Shown here one piece after another: positions 51,971 to 60,628 of a stretch of DNA of 64,000 bases. How positions within the stretch are numbered: position 1 is the stretch's first letter; each line of letters opens with the position of its first letter. Under the pieces are notes generated by a model. It made no database searches and had not been told where the DNA came from. It saw only the letters and a list, made by a program, of their open reading frames with translations. Both the position numbers and the translations under genes were made by a program. Source of the DNA: Methanoregulaceae archaeon (lineage in GTDB: Archaea > Halobacteriota > Methanomicrobia > Methanomicrobiales > Methanospirillaceae); the NCBI GenBank assembly GCA_015660885.1, contig JACTUB010000007.1, forward strand, positions 41,454 to 105,453. Reading direction: 5' to 3'.

Positions 51971-53666
51971 AAGGGGAAGAGTCTGGAGAGCAGTCCGGAA
52001 TTCTCCCGGCATCCAAATCTCCATATATTTTTTCGCGTTCGCCCTGCTGATAAGCGTCAATACCTATTTATTTTACTCGTACTATCCGCTGCTGGAGAAC
52101 AAGCCCCTCTCATGGTCTCAGGCACTTCTGTTTGTCGTCGAATCCATGACAACGGTCGGATATGGCGAGTTGTTACCTTTCGCCAACGCCATTACACGAC
52201 TGCTTGCGATCCAGATCATGCTGTCCGGCGTTGTCATGATCTTCGTTGTTATCCCGCTTCTCCTTGCACCGTTCCTTACCACCCTTCTTGCTCCCGCACC
52301 GCCACGAAGAACCCCGCACCGTCTGTCGGGTCATACCGTAGTTATGGGATATGACGAGCTCACCAGTTCCGTTATCGACAGTCTTACTATCTCCGACCAT
52401 GATATCGTGATAATCGAGCAGGATAAGGCAGTAGCACTCGAGATCGCCACGAAATACCGTAAACGGGCCTATGTAATCTGGGGGGAATATACCGATCCCG
52501 CCACATGGGCTGCAGCTCATATAGTGAGCGCACGGCATATTCTCATCTGCAAGGATGAGCGGCAGACGGCCAGCATCGTTCTCGGAATTCGTGAACAGGT
52601 AAAGGGTAAGATCATTTCGATTGTGGACAAGCTCTCCTTAGAAAGGTATCTTCGGTACGCAGGGGCAGATTACATACTTTCTCCCAAATATGAAACCGGA
52701 AAGATTCTGGCACGCCATGCTGTCCTCAATCCGAGCGCGGATATAGAATCAGATATCCCCGGGCAGAACAGGATCAATATCAATCTCCAGCATGCTCCGG
52801 AGCAGGACCTCAGGCTTATTAACATTCCTGTGGTTTTCGGGTGCAAAGCTGCATTCAAATCCCTGTTTGACCTTCATCTCTTTGAACGATTCGGCGTTAT
52901 AGTGCCGTTTCTCTGGAAGGCCGGAAAATTCATTCCTTCACCCGGTGATGAGATTGTTATCGATACCATGACCTCTCTTTTCCTTTTTGGCAAAGCTGAG
53001 TCTATTGTCGATACGCTCAGGGAAGAGTTCAATACCGACGGATGTGCAGATGCATTTGCCGTGATCTCGGGTTTTGGGGATGTAGGTGCAGGTGCATACC
53101 AGGAACTCACCACATCCGGCGTTTCCTGCATGGTTGTCGATTCAAAACAACAGGATGTAAACCAGGTTGTCGGTAATGCGGAAGATGAGGTCGTGTTAAA
53201 AAAGGCCCGCATTGAAGAAGCACAGTTCTGTATTATTGCTTTGAACAACGACGACGTGAATATCTTTACCACACTCATGGCCCGGAATTTAAACCCGGTC
53301 ATTCGTATCCTTGCCCGGGCCAATGAACCGGCTTCAGTGGAGAAACTCTACCGTGCGGGTGCTGATTATGTCGCTCTCCTTCCTATGATTGGGGGGCAGA
53401 CGATCGCCCGGATCATACTTGCCGATACAGTCACGATCCTCCTTGAACTTCCTGACGGGGAAATGGTTATCATGAAGCGTGTCATCAGGTCCTATCCTCA
53501 CACAATTTCGTATTTCTGCAGAAAAACAGGTGTAAGAATCATCGGTATAGAGGGGCCGGACCGCAGTATTGTCGCCCCAAATTCCCGGGAGATAGTCACC
53601 GAAGGAGAAGATATCATTGCCATAGGGAATACCAAACAATTGAAAAAGTTTATCCATTTACTATAA
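51960..53666 (+). CDS. Potassium channel with tandem RCK domains
   Basis: Two membrane helices (about 20-42 and 75-105) flank the pore with selectivity filter TTVGYGE. Two RCK units then follow in one chain. In the first (about 122-235) the dinucleotide motif is degraded (VVMGYDELTS). The second (about 355-470) has a canonical GFGDVGAGAYQEL and a D at the strand end (VVDSKQQD), plus a TrkA-C domain at the end. This tandem-RCK layout recalls BK-type and MthK gating rings, but here both units are on one polypeptide. Starts 11 nt before the thiolation gene's stop. Confidence 0.85.
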   Translation: MALRRGRVWRAVRNSPGIQISIYFFAFALLISVNTYLFYSYYPLLENKPLSWSQALLFVVESMTTVGYGELLPFANAITRLLAIQIMLSGVVMIFVVIPLLLAPFLTTLLAPAPPRRTPHRLSGHTVVMGYDELTSSVIDSLTISDHDIVIIEQDKAVALEIATKYRKRAYVIWGEYTDPATWAAAHIVSARHILICKDERQTASIVLGIREQVKGKIISIVDKLSLERYLRYAGADYILSPKYETGKILARHAVLNPSADIESDIPGQNRININLQHAPEQDLRLINIPVVFGCKAAFKSLFDLHLFERFGVIVPFLWKAGKFIPSPGDEIVIDTMTSLFLFGKAESIVDTLREEFNTDGCADAFAVISGFGDVGAGAYQELTTSGVSCMVVDSKQQDVNQVVGNAEDEVVLKKARIEEAQFCIIALNNDDVNIFTTLMARNLNPVIRILARANEPASVEKLYRAGADYVALLPMIGGQTIARIILADTVTILLELPDGEMVIMKRVIRSYPHTISYFCRKTGVRIIGIEGPDRSIVAPNSREIVTEGEDIIAIGNTKQLKKFIHLL

Positions 53667-53680
53667 ACGATGTGGTGATA

Positions 53681-54436
53681 ATGGCAACTGAACTCGGGTG
53701 CAGGATGGGTCAGGTGGAACAGATGATCCGTTACGCATACTGGACAAGCGGGCGCAAGGGAATTGTCGTAGGCCTCAGCGGGGGTGTTGATTCTGCGGTG
53801 GCCGCGGTGTTCTGTTGCCGGGCTATTGGTGGTGAAAAGGTGCTTGGGCTCTCTCTTCCCTCTGCAATAAGCAAAGCGTCGGATATCGAAGATGCAGCGA
53901 TGCTTTGTAAGAAGTGGGGCATGGAGCACCGCGTAGTAAGCATAGAACCCATGCTTGATGGGTTCAGAACCATGCAGGAATTTAAGGATTCACGGTATCT
54001 GCTCGGTAATCTTATGGCGAGGATCCGTATGGTGATTCTATATTATCACGCCAACCGCGATCATAAACTCGTCTGCGGGACGTCGAACCGAAGTGAATAT
54101 ATGCTCGGTTACTGCACAAAGTTTGGTGATAATGCAGCTGACCTCCAGCCAATAATGCATCTCTATAAATCTGAAATATATATGATCGCTGAAGAGCTTG
54201 GAATTCCGGAATCGATCCTAAAAAAGATCCCTTCGGCCGGTTTGTGGGAAGGACAAAGCGATGAAGAGGAGATCGGTCTGTCATATGAAGAGATCGATAC
54301 ATCACTCCGGGTGCTTGAACTCCAGGGCTGGCAGGCATTAACACCTGTTGAAGAAAAGGTACTGGAGTTCGTGAAAAAAAGCGAGCACAAGAGGCTTCCG
54401 GCACCTAATCTTTTAGCAGAACAGAAAAAACCGTGA
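53681..54436 (+). CDS. nadE: NH3-dependent NAD+ synthetase
   Basis: The 251-residue protein has the N-type ATP-pyrophosphatase loop VGLSGGVDSAVAAVFC, then TSNRSEYMLGYCTKFGDNAADLQPIMHLYKSEIYMIAEELGIPESILKKIPSAGLWEGQSDEEEIG, which is the NadE nicotinate-site and adenylate region. It makes NAD from deamido-NAD and ammonia. No glutaminase domain is present. ATG 53681 follows a GGTGAT ribosome site. The 3' end overlaps the convergent pgi gene by 32 bp (54405-54436). Confidence 0.95.
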   Translation: MATELGCRMGQVEQMIRYAYWTSGRKGIVVGLSGGVDSAVAAVFCCRAIGGEKVLGLSLPSAISKASDIEDAAMLCKKWGMEHRVVSIEPMLDGFRTMQEFKDSRYLLGNLMARIRMVILYYHANRDHKLVCGTSNRSEYMLGYCTKFGDNAADLQPIMHLYKSEIYMIAEELGIPESILKKIPSAGLWEGQSDEEEIGLSYEEIDTSLRVLELQGWQALTPVEEKVLEFVKKSEHKRLPAPNLLAEQKKP

Positions 54437-55112
54437 GGAATTTTTCCGGCTCATTGAGGAATGAAAGCGCAGTCTCATTCCCGATGAGATCGTAAAGCGG
54501 ACCCTTACACAGGTGATGCATACCATTCGCGCAGGTCGCTCCAAGATACCGTACCGGAGGGATCGATAAGTAATATGAATTCTTTTGAACCTTTCCAGAA
54601 CACATCATATAATATGCCGCACCATGATATTTTTCATACTCACCATACTCGCTCTGGAATGCCGTTGAAACAATATTTGCCATGACCAGCGTCGTATCCG
54701 CTGAAGGGTTGATGGATATATGGCCATATTCCGGCGGGACTACCACGAGATCACCTTCACTTGCAGAGATCATCACTACATCATCAAGCATCCGTGACTG
54801 GAGAAGGTATTGAGCCTCGCCCTCAATAACTTCATAAATCTCCGGATAACCTATCCCTGCTGGGTTCTTCGGATGATAATGCCCCTTGGTCTTCACCCAC
54901 TCCCCACAAAGATCCCTGGGCGGGATGACAGTAAGATCGTACCGCAGCTCATGATGACGCAGCCAGCTCCAGTCCTGATCCGACTTTGCCAGATCCCTGT
55001 ACATGTAATAGAGCGGACCGCTACATTCGCACGAGGGGCAGGCAAGGACAGATCTCATTTCCTCAATTGTCCGTACCGAAGGTTGAGGAAGCTCCCATTC
55101 CCATTCAAGCAT
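54405..55112 (-). CDS. Cupin-type glucose-6-phosphate isomerase
   Basis: The 235-residue protein contains the archaeal cPGI motifs: VKTKGHYHPKNPAGIGYPEIYEVIEGEAQYLLQ (metal-binding His-His-Glu) and VVVPPEYGHISINPSADTTLVMANIV (second His). The extra N-terminal helix region is usual. It interconverts glucose- and fructose-6-phosphate. An added C-terminal segment of about 60 residues (after HGAAYYMM) is Cys-rich. It shares one base with the upstream surface-protein gene (TAATG) and converges with nadE. Confidence 0.9.
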   Translation of the reverse strand: MLEWEWELPQPSVRTIEEMRSVLACPSCECSGPLYYMYRDLAKSDQDWSWLRHHELRYDLTVIPPRDLCGEWVKTKGHYHPKNPAGIGYPEIYEVIEGEAQYLLQSRMLDDVVMISASEGDLVVVPPEYGHISINPSADTTLVMANIVSTAFQSEYGEYEKYHGAAYYMMCSGKVQKNSYYLSIPPVRYLGATCANGMHHLCKGPLYDLIGNETALSFLNEPEKFLTVFSVLLKD

Positions 55113-56395
55113 TACTTCTTTTTTCGCACTACAAGTAAATAATACCCGGCGCCGGCACCGATCAGGACAATCATCCCTATGGCTGCCAGGACCTGCATTA
55201 ATCCATTGGATGCAGGTTTTTGCAGAACCTTTACCGGCACGTTAAAGGTATCTGAAACCTGGCTGTTGTCCAGTGCATCACGATATCGTACCTCAGTATC
55301 GAGGCTGTATTCCTTTACAGCAGCGGTATCGTCTACACTCATCTGGTAACGGGCAGTAGCTGTGTCACCTGGTTTCAGGTCGCCAAGGTACGCGGTGTCA
55401 TCATCGCTTTTAAATGGTGCAACTGCTGAAAGCCGTGCCTGGGCTTTGTAGGCAATTGTATTACCACTGTTCATATATTCGACCTCTATCACACCTTGTG
55501 ATCCCTGCACCACCTGCACAGTCCCGGAAGTGAAAGTGATTTTTCCGCCTACAGGAACACCAATAGTTTCAGCGGCCGATGTAACTATGTCCCCGTCCCG
55601 GTTCTCATACGTGACCACGACGTCCACCGGATATGTCTGTTTTTCCGCATCACTGGAAACTGAAATCGTGTATCTGCAGGTAACGGTTCCATCATGGGGG
55701 AAATCCCCGATAAAAACGCTGTTATCGGTTGGAATTATCGGGCTGGCTCCATTACGGATAATCTTCACTGAGGCCTTTCTGCCGTCCTCCAGCCCGGTAT
55801 TTTTTATCTTCAGGTTCAGGTATCCTTCACTCCCCACGGTCAGGTTTTCCGGCATGGCTTCGAGGACTTCTATCTTTACCTGCGGTTTGATCTTTATCGT
55901 GATCGGGAAAGTCTCAGTCATTTGTTGGTAATTAAACTGGATATTATCCGTGCCGGCCTGCTCGGAGGACGCAAGATACGTATAACTGATGGTGAGCGGC
56001 AAATGGTATTCACCCGCAGTCGCATTGGTGGTGATCTTTGTTGCGATTCCCACGGTTGCCAAACCCTGACTTTTTATATCACCAATTACCTTGGGATCGT
56101 TCTTAACAATTACCGGAGCATCCCCGGCTGAAAGTCCGACAGTAACCATCTTTGCAGTTGTAGGAAGATCATCTCCGGCGATCGTTCCTTGCAAAACAAA
56201 TTGCAAGCTCTCCACCCCGCTATTCTGCACAGTTATGTATATGATAGCATCCTGTCCCGCCGTGAACTCGTTAGTACCTGCTATTGTTGCCGATATTTGG
56301 GGACTTCCTCCAAGATATGTTGTCACTCCCATGACCGGCATGCAGCAACTCAGCCACAGTGCAAGAAAAACAATTACTGCTCCATAATATTTCAT
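55112..56395 (-). CDS. Secreted CARDB-like beta-sandwich protein with C-terminal anchor (COG1361 type)
   Basis: Signal peptide MKYYGAVIVFLALWLSCC starts the protein. Several immunoglobulin-like domains follow (TAGQDAIIYITVQNSGVESLQF; EGYLNLKIKNTGLEDGRKASVKI; GVIEVEYMNSGNTIAYKAQARL). They show the repeated acidic N-S/T-G pattern of CARDB/COG1361 surface proteins. A single membrane helix and KKK end the chain. Such proteins are common archaeal S-layer-associated or transporter-linked proteins; partner unknown. Start Met3 (56395) preferred. Confidence 0.83.
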   Translation of the reverse strand: MKYYGAVIVFLALWLSCCMPVMGVTTYLGGSPQISATIAGTNEFTAGQDAIIYITVQNSGVESLQFVLQGTIAGDDLPTTAKMVTVGLSAGDAPVIVKNDPKVIGDIKSQGLATVGIATKITTNATAGEYHLPLTISYTYLASSEQAGTDNIQFNYQQMTETFPITIKIKPQVKIEVLEAMPENLTVGSEGYLNLKIKNTGLEDGRKASVKIIRNGASPIIPTDNSVFIGDFPHDGTVTCRYTISVSSDAEKQTYPVDVVVTYENRDGDIVTSAAETIGVPVGGKITFTSGTVQVVQGSQGVIEVEYMNSGNTIAYKAQARLSAVAPFKSDDDTAYLGDLKPGDTATARYQMSVDDTAAVKEYSLDTEVRYRDALDNSQVSDTFNVPVKVLQKPASNGLMQVLAAIGMIVLIGAGAGYYLLVVRKKK

Positions 56396-56460
56396 TATCA
56401 ATCACTTGTTGTTATTGTTATAACAACATTTATTATTGCAGGATATAAAGCGATGTTTCA

Positions 56461-57246
56461 ATGAAATTGCCGTTAGAAAATCCAGTCCGGGTTATTGATT
56501 GTCTCAAATCACTCGGCCTGACAAAATATGAAGCACTTGTATATATTGCACTCCTGAAGGTAGACAGTGCCACGGCAAGCGAGATTTACGAGATTTCCGG
56601 GGTTCCCCGCGCATCGGTATACACGGTGATTGATCAGCTTCTGAAGAAAGGCCTCGTCTCCGTCTCCCAGTCTGCCCCAAAACGGTTTGCTGCATTTCCT
56701 CCGGAAGACGCCATTGCCAGACTGATGGGCCGTATCGAAGGCGATGTACAATACACACGTGATTCCTTATCGTTGATGTATCGGGAACGGACGAGCCCGG
56801 GGAGTGGATGTGAGGAGCTGATCTGGAATATCTATGGCATTGAAAATATCAAAAAGAGACTCATCCATCTGATTTCCGGTGCAAAGCAGGAGATCAGAAT
56901 TGTCGCTCACCCCCATATTATCACACCTGATGTTAAACAAAAGCTCATCTCAATGGCAAACCATGTCAGGGTCGAGATTATCACACCACACTGGTCAGAG
57001 GAATCACCATCACCCAAAAAAATGAAAGTTTATATCATAAAACATCCCGATATCTCCCGGGAAATTGATAAGGTAAAGGACATGATGGCGGGCGGTGTCT
57101 GTATAATAGATGGGAGAAGTGTATTGGTTTTCGTAGGTTTGGACGAGGTGGATGCAGTTGCGCTGTTTTCAGAATCCGAAGGATTCATCCGTTTCTTTGT
57201 GCGTTATTATAACCTGATTTTCGACTGGGCTAAAAAAGCCATATGA
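56461..57246 (+). CDS. TrmB-family transcriptional regulator
   Basis: Residues about 15-80 form a winged helix: LKSLGLTKYEALVYIALLKVDSATASEIYEISGVPRASVYTVIDQLLKKGLVSVSQSAPKRFAAFPPEDAIARL. The rest is the PLD-like sensor (EELIWNIYGIENIKKRLIHLISGAKQEIRIVAHP), which in TrmB binds sugars. The family regulates sugar transport and central metabolism. A surface-protein gene starts divergently 66 bp away and is a candidate target. Confidence 0.88.
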   Translation: MKLPLENPVRVIDCLKSLGLTKYEALVYIALLKVDSATASEIYEISGVPRASVYTVIDQLLKKGLVSVSQSAPKRFAAFPPEDAIARLMGRIEGDVQYTRDSLSLMYRERTSPGSGCEELIWNIYGIENIKKRLIHLISGAKQEIRIVAHPHIITPDVKQKLISMANHVRVEIITPHWSEESPSPKKMKVYIIKHPDISREIDKVKDMMAGGVCIIDGRSVLVFVGLDEVDAVALFSESEGFIRFFVRYYNLIFDWAKKAI

Positions 57247-57262
57247 AATAACAATTGTTCTA

Positions 57263-58027
57263 TTAATAATCCCTTATCTCATCCATTCCTGATATTTCCG
57301 TCAGGCCTTTCATTGCCTGCGTCTGCACCCAGCAATCCCCTTCCTTTAATGCAGCCATCGGGTTTGTGCCACCCACAGCTGCAATCCCAACGAACTGGGG
57401 GCTCACCGGTACACCGAGAAGCGGAAGATTGGGTATGCCTACTTCGAGAATTCCGGAGAGACTGCTATTCGAAAGCTCATCCAGTACCATACCGACTTGG
57501 GGTTCGGCTTCCATATGGAACTCCCTGATATTTGCGAGAATTGACCCACTTCCCGTTCGCATCACACTGGTAACTGAGGTCGTTTTCTGGGAGATGAGCA
57601 CCTGAAGAGGATCGATAGTCGTGTGTTCATACAGAATAATATGGGTAAACCTCAGGGGTATTCGTTTTTCTATCTCGACAATCCCTCCCCCGATAGGGGT
57701 AATGGGAATTCCCCGACGGATCAGGAGACCATCAAATGTTACGCTGCATATTGTGCAGATACCGGTAAACCCTTTTGGCACTACATACCCGTCGACTCTC
57801 TCCCCGGAAGAGAAAAATTTTACACGTCCACTTACCGTGACACCTGTTTTATGTGCATCTTTAAACGTGGATATCGCAAATTCAAGGTCTTCATTTTTTA
57901 TCACTGACAGGTTATAAACGACTTTACCTTCACCTGAGACCGGATCATACGTCACCTGCATTGCATAATCTTCAATGCTATGGTTGACAAATTTGAGGGG
58001 GACGGTCATTATAGTAATTTCAGACAT
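57263..58027 (-). CDS. Stand-alone NrpR regulatory domain (DUF128) protein
   Basis: The 254-residue protein is the DUF128 domain that forms the ligand-sensing part of the nitrogen repressor NrpR: KGFTGICTICSVTFDGLLIRRGIPITPIGGGIVEIEK, then MRTGSGSILANIREFHMEAEP and SGILEVGIPNLPLLGVPVSPQFVGIAAVGGTNP. In NrpR the domain binds 2-oxoglutarate and is attached to a DNA-binding helix. Here no winged helix is present at either end. It could pair with a separate HTH protein, as in the Methanosarcina NrpRI/II pair. Convergent with trmB. Confidence 0.78.
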   Translation of the reverse strand: MSEITIMTVPLKFVNHSIEDYAMQVTYDPVSGEGKVVYNLSVIKNEDLEFAISTFKDAHKTGVTVSGRVKFFSSGERVDGYVVPKGFTGICTICSVTFDGLLIRRGIPITPIGGGIVEIEKRIPLRFTHIILYEHTTIDPLQVLISQKTTSVTSVMRTGSGSILANIREFHMEAEPQVGMVLDELSNSSLSGILEVGIPNLPLLGVPVSPQFVGIAAVGGTNPMAALKEGDCWVQTQAMKGLTEISGMDEIRDY

Positions 58028-58069
58028 CGCAATAGAAAAATTGTTCTATAAGTCCATGGCAATTTATTT

Positions 58070-59035
58070 ATGATGGAACACGATATGCGGGAAAAAGCCA
58101 GGAATGCGATGCGACTCATTCTTGAGGCAGCCCGTTTTGAGGTCGAAGAGGTAGATGAGCCTCTCGATCTTTCTGCGGTACGCGACAGCACCTGCCTCCT
58201 GGTGCTCTGTTCAAATGATAGTGACCTTATCGGGCAGTTCGATAAAACAAATTACAGCCTTATGATCGATGATCATGAGATGTCCTGCAAGAAACTCCTT
58301 TTTTCTGTTGATAAGGATATCACTACAGAGAACTGTATCCAATGGGGCATTGATGAATTTGTGCAGTATACGGGCGAAGCTGTGCTCGCCGATATTCTTG
58401 GCCGTGAACTGGCACTGGATCTCACTCCCTCGAAAGAGAAGAAAGCAACCTCAGCCGCACCAACCAGGCCCGGGGAAACCCGGGAAGAGGAACACTCGGG
58501 TATCATTATCCCGCATTATCCGGTGAAAATTCCCGAACAGGCAGCAATGCGAATTGGGGGTGTTCAGGGTGCAGCAAAACTCCGGTTCATACCTTATTAT
58601 CTTTTTCATTATACGAGTAATGGCGAACAGATCTACAAGGACCGGCGGATTCCCTTTGATGCAGAAGGGTGGGGCGCAATTAATGCAATCAACGGAATAA
58701 AGATCGAGCTTGATCAAAAACTGGTTGAAGAGAAGGAAATTCCCGTAGGTGCTGAAGTCTCTGATTCCCATATCCGTAAAGATGAAGCAACTGAGCGGAT
58801 TGTCAGCGAGCTGATCGATCGGCTTACCCAGAAAGTACGAATCAAGCAGGAGAAAGGGGATGCCATCTTCTACGAAGAAAAGATCCTCAAGCCTGAAAAG
58901 AAAAATATCACGGTAGATACTCAGCAGGTCTATATTCCGGTCTGGCAGATCAGGGGCAAAAAGATCGTTGAAATCAATGCTTTTACCGGTGAACTGCTTT
59001 CAGAACCGATGGATGAAGGAGTTGAAATATTTTAA
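58070..59035 (+). CDS. Conserved archaeal hypothetical protein
   Basis: The 321-residue protein starts MMEHDMREKARNAMRLILEAARFEVEEVDEPLDL and has an N-terminal alpha/beta domain (CLLVLCSNDSDLIGQF, a helix with Asp and Lys) that recalls a restriction-endonuclease-like fold, then a Thr/Pro linker and a beta-rich C-terminal half (LRFIPYYLFHYTSNGEQIYKDRRIPFD and QQVYIPVWQIRGKKIVEINAFTGELL). Catalytic motifs are not certain. It is transcribed divergently from the NrpR-domain gene, 42 bp away. Function unknown. Confidence 0.7.
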   Translation: MMEHDMREKARNAMRLILEAARFEVEEVDEPLDLSAVRDSTCLLVLCSNDSDLIGQFDKTNYSLMIDDHEMSCKKLLFSVDKDITTENCIQWGIDEFVQYTGEAVLADILGRELALDLTPSKEKKATSAAPTRPGETREEEHSGIIIPHYPVKIPEQAAMRIGGVQGAAKLRFIPYYLFHYTSNGEQIYKDRRIPFDAEGWGAINAINGIKIELDQKLVEEKEIPVGAEVSDSHIRKDEATERIVSELIDRLTQKVRIKQEKGDAIFYEEKILKPEKKNITVDTQQVYIPVWQIRGKKIVEINAFTGELLSEPMDEGVEIF

Positions 59036-59158
59036 ATATGAGGAATTTGATGCGGATGCCTTTTCCTGGAAGAAATGTAAAGCCAGACTATAACAGAAAG
59101 ATTTGCATTAACCTTTCATCCAAAAGAACAATCTTATGCTGATCTTCGGGAAATTCCT

Positions 59159-60487
59159 ATGATAGCTATTCTCGGGGGAGGCCCGGCAGGCAGGATTGCA
59201 TCGATCCGACTTGCCTGCGCAGGGAAAGAAGTTCAGCTCATTGAGCAAGGGGGAATTGGGGGCCAATGCCTCCATTTTGGATGTATGCCCGTCTGTGCCT
59301 TGAATGACGTCGCCCGCATGATCCATTCTGCACATACATTTCAGGGTCTGGGGATTATTGATTCCATTCCACAGGTACATTTTCCAACCCTGCTGCAAGA
59401 GATGAGAGAGATCCAGGGAAAGATAGCTTCCATTCTTGATCATGAAACCAGGAATGCCGGAGTGAATATAGTTTACGGAAGGGTTGGCAGGTTTGAAAAT
59501 AACAGTGTTTTTTTGGATGACGAGAAGATCGATGCCGAGGCTGTTATTATAGCCACAGGATCGAGCCCGTATATACCCGATGAAGAAGGCATTCATCTTC
59601 CCGGAATATATACACCCCATTCATTGTGGGATATGAAAACCTTCCCGGATACGCTGACAATTGTCGGCGGAGGTGTAATGGCTGCTGAATTTGCATATAT
59701 CTTCAAAGAATTCGGCAGCAGGGTAACGCTGGTTTGCAGGAGTTCTTTTCTAAAAAATCTCGATAACCATCTTAGGGCCCTTGCTCTTAAGGAACTACAA
59801 GGTGTGGAGATACGGGAGAATACCAGCATCTGCTCATTTACCGGTGACTCGAAGGTTACCCTGGTCCACGTAAAAATGAACCGACGTGATGTTCCCCTGA
59901 AGACCGATGCGGTTTTACTGGCCACGGGCCTCGTGCCTCGGTCTGAAATGCTGGAGGGGGTTGCGAAAGGTCCGGCAGGAGAAGTCATTGTCGACGACCA
60001 CATGCGAACGAGTGTCGAGAACGTATATGCATGCGGCGACGTTACCGGACCCCCCTACCTTACACCGGTTGCCCGCCACCAGGGTATTGTCGCTGCTGAT
60101 AATATTCTTGGAAAAGACCGCAGAATGGATTATCGTTACATTCCCCAGTCGATCACTCTTACCCATGAACTCGCTTTCTGCATTGCCAGTGATGAGGGAA
60201 CTGCAAAATTCACCGTCCCCGGCCCCGCCGGCCCGGGGACATTCTGGTCCGTTCCTTCGGGTGAGACAGGATTGGCAAAGATCATGGCAGATCCAGATTC
60301 GGGAGAGATACGGGGAATGTGCAGTGCAGGGCCCGGTGGGGGGCTCATTGCAGGCTATATGGCCTTTCTCATGCAAAGAAATTTCTCTGTTCATGATTTT
60401 GAGGATTTTATCGAAGTCCATCCATCAACGGATGGCATTTATGGTCTTGCAAAATATGCGTCGGAAATATTGAAAAAACGTAAATAA
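59159..60487 (+). CDS. Lpd-like NAD(P)/FAD-dependent disulfide oxidoreductase
   Basis: The 442-residue enzyme has FAD-binding AILGGGPAGRIASI, redox centre GGQCLHFGCMP (Cys37 and Cys42; extra Cys46), NAD-binding TIVGGGVMAAEFAYIF and second FAD motif VYACGDVTGPPYLTPVA. The C-terminal catalytic His is kept (EVHPST) but the following Glu of dihydrolipoyl dehydrogenases (HPTxxE) is replaced by Asp-Gly. No 2-oxoacid dehydrogenase genes are nearby, so the substrate is likely another thiol or disulfide. Confidence 0.83.
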   Translation: MIAILGGGPAGRIASIRLACAGKEVQLIEQGGIGGQCLHFGCMPVCALNDVARMIHSAHTFQGLGIIDSIPQVHFPTLLQEMREIQGKIASILDHETRNAGVNIVYGRVGRFENNSVFLDDEKIDAEAVIIATGSSPYIPDEEGIHLPGIYTPHSLWDMKTFPDTLTIVGGGVMAAEFAYIFKEFGSRVTLVCRSSFLKNLDNHLRALALKELQGVEIRENTSICSFTGDSKVTLVHVKMNRRDVPLKTDAVLLATGLVPRSEMLEGVAKGPAGEVIVDDHMRTSVENVYACGDVTGPPYLTPVARHQGIVAADNILGKDRRMDYRYIPQSITLTHELAFCIASDEGTAKFTVPGPAGPGTFWSVPSGETGLAKIMADPDSGEIRGMCSAGPGGGLIAGYMAFLMQRNFSVHDFEDFIEVHPSTDGIYGLAKYASEILKKRK

Positions 60488-60628
60488 CCGGGAAATCTGC
60501 TGTTTTTCTTTCTTTAATAATCCCTGAAAATCCGGTTATGCGTTCCCGTCGCTTCGGCTGAAGGTATTATTACTATCCGGATCGAATATAAATGATACAT
60601 CCCATTCCGATAAACCGGGTGCCTGTCA

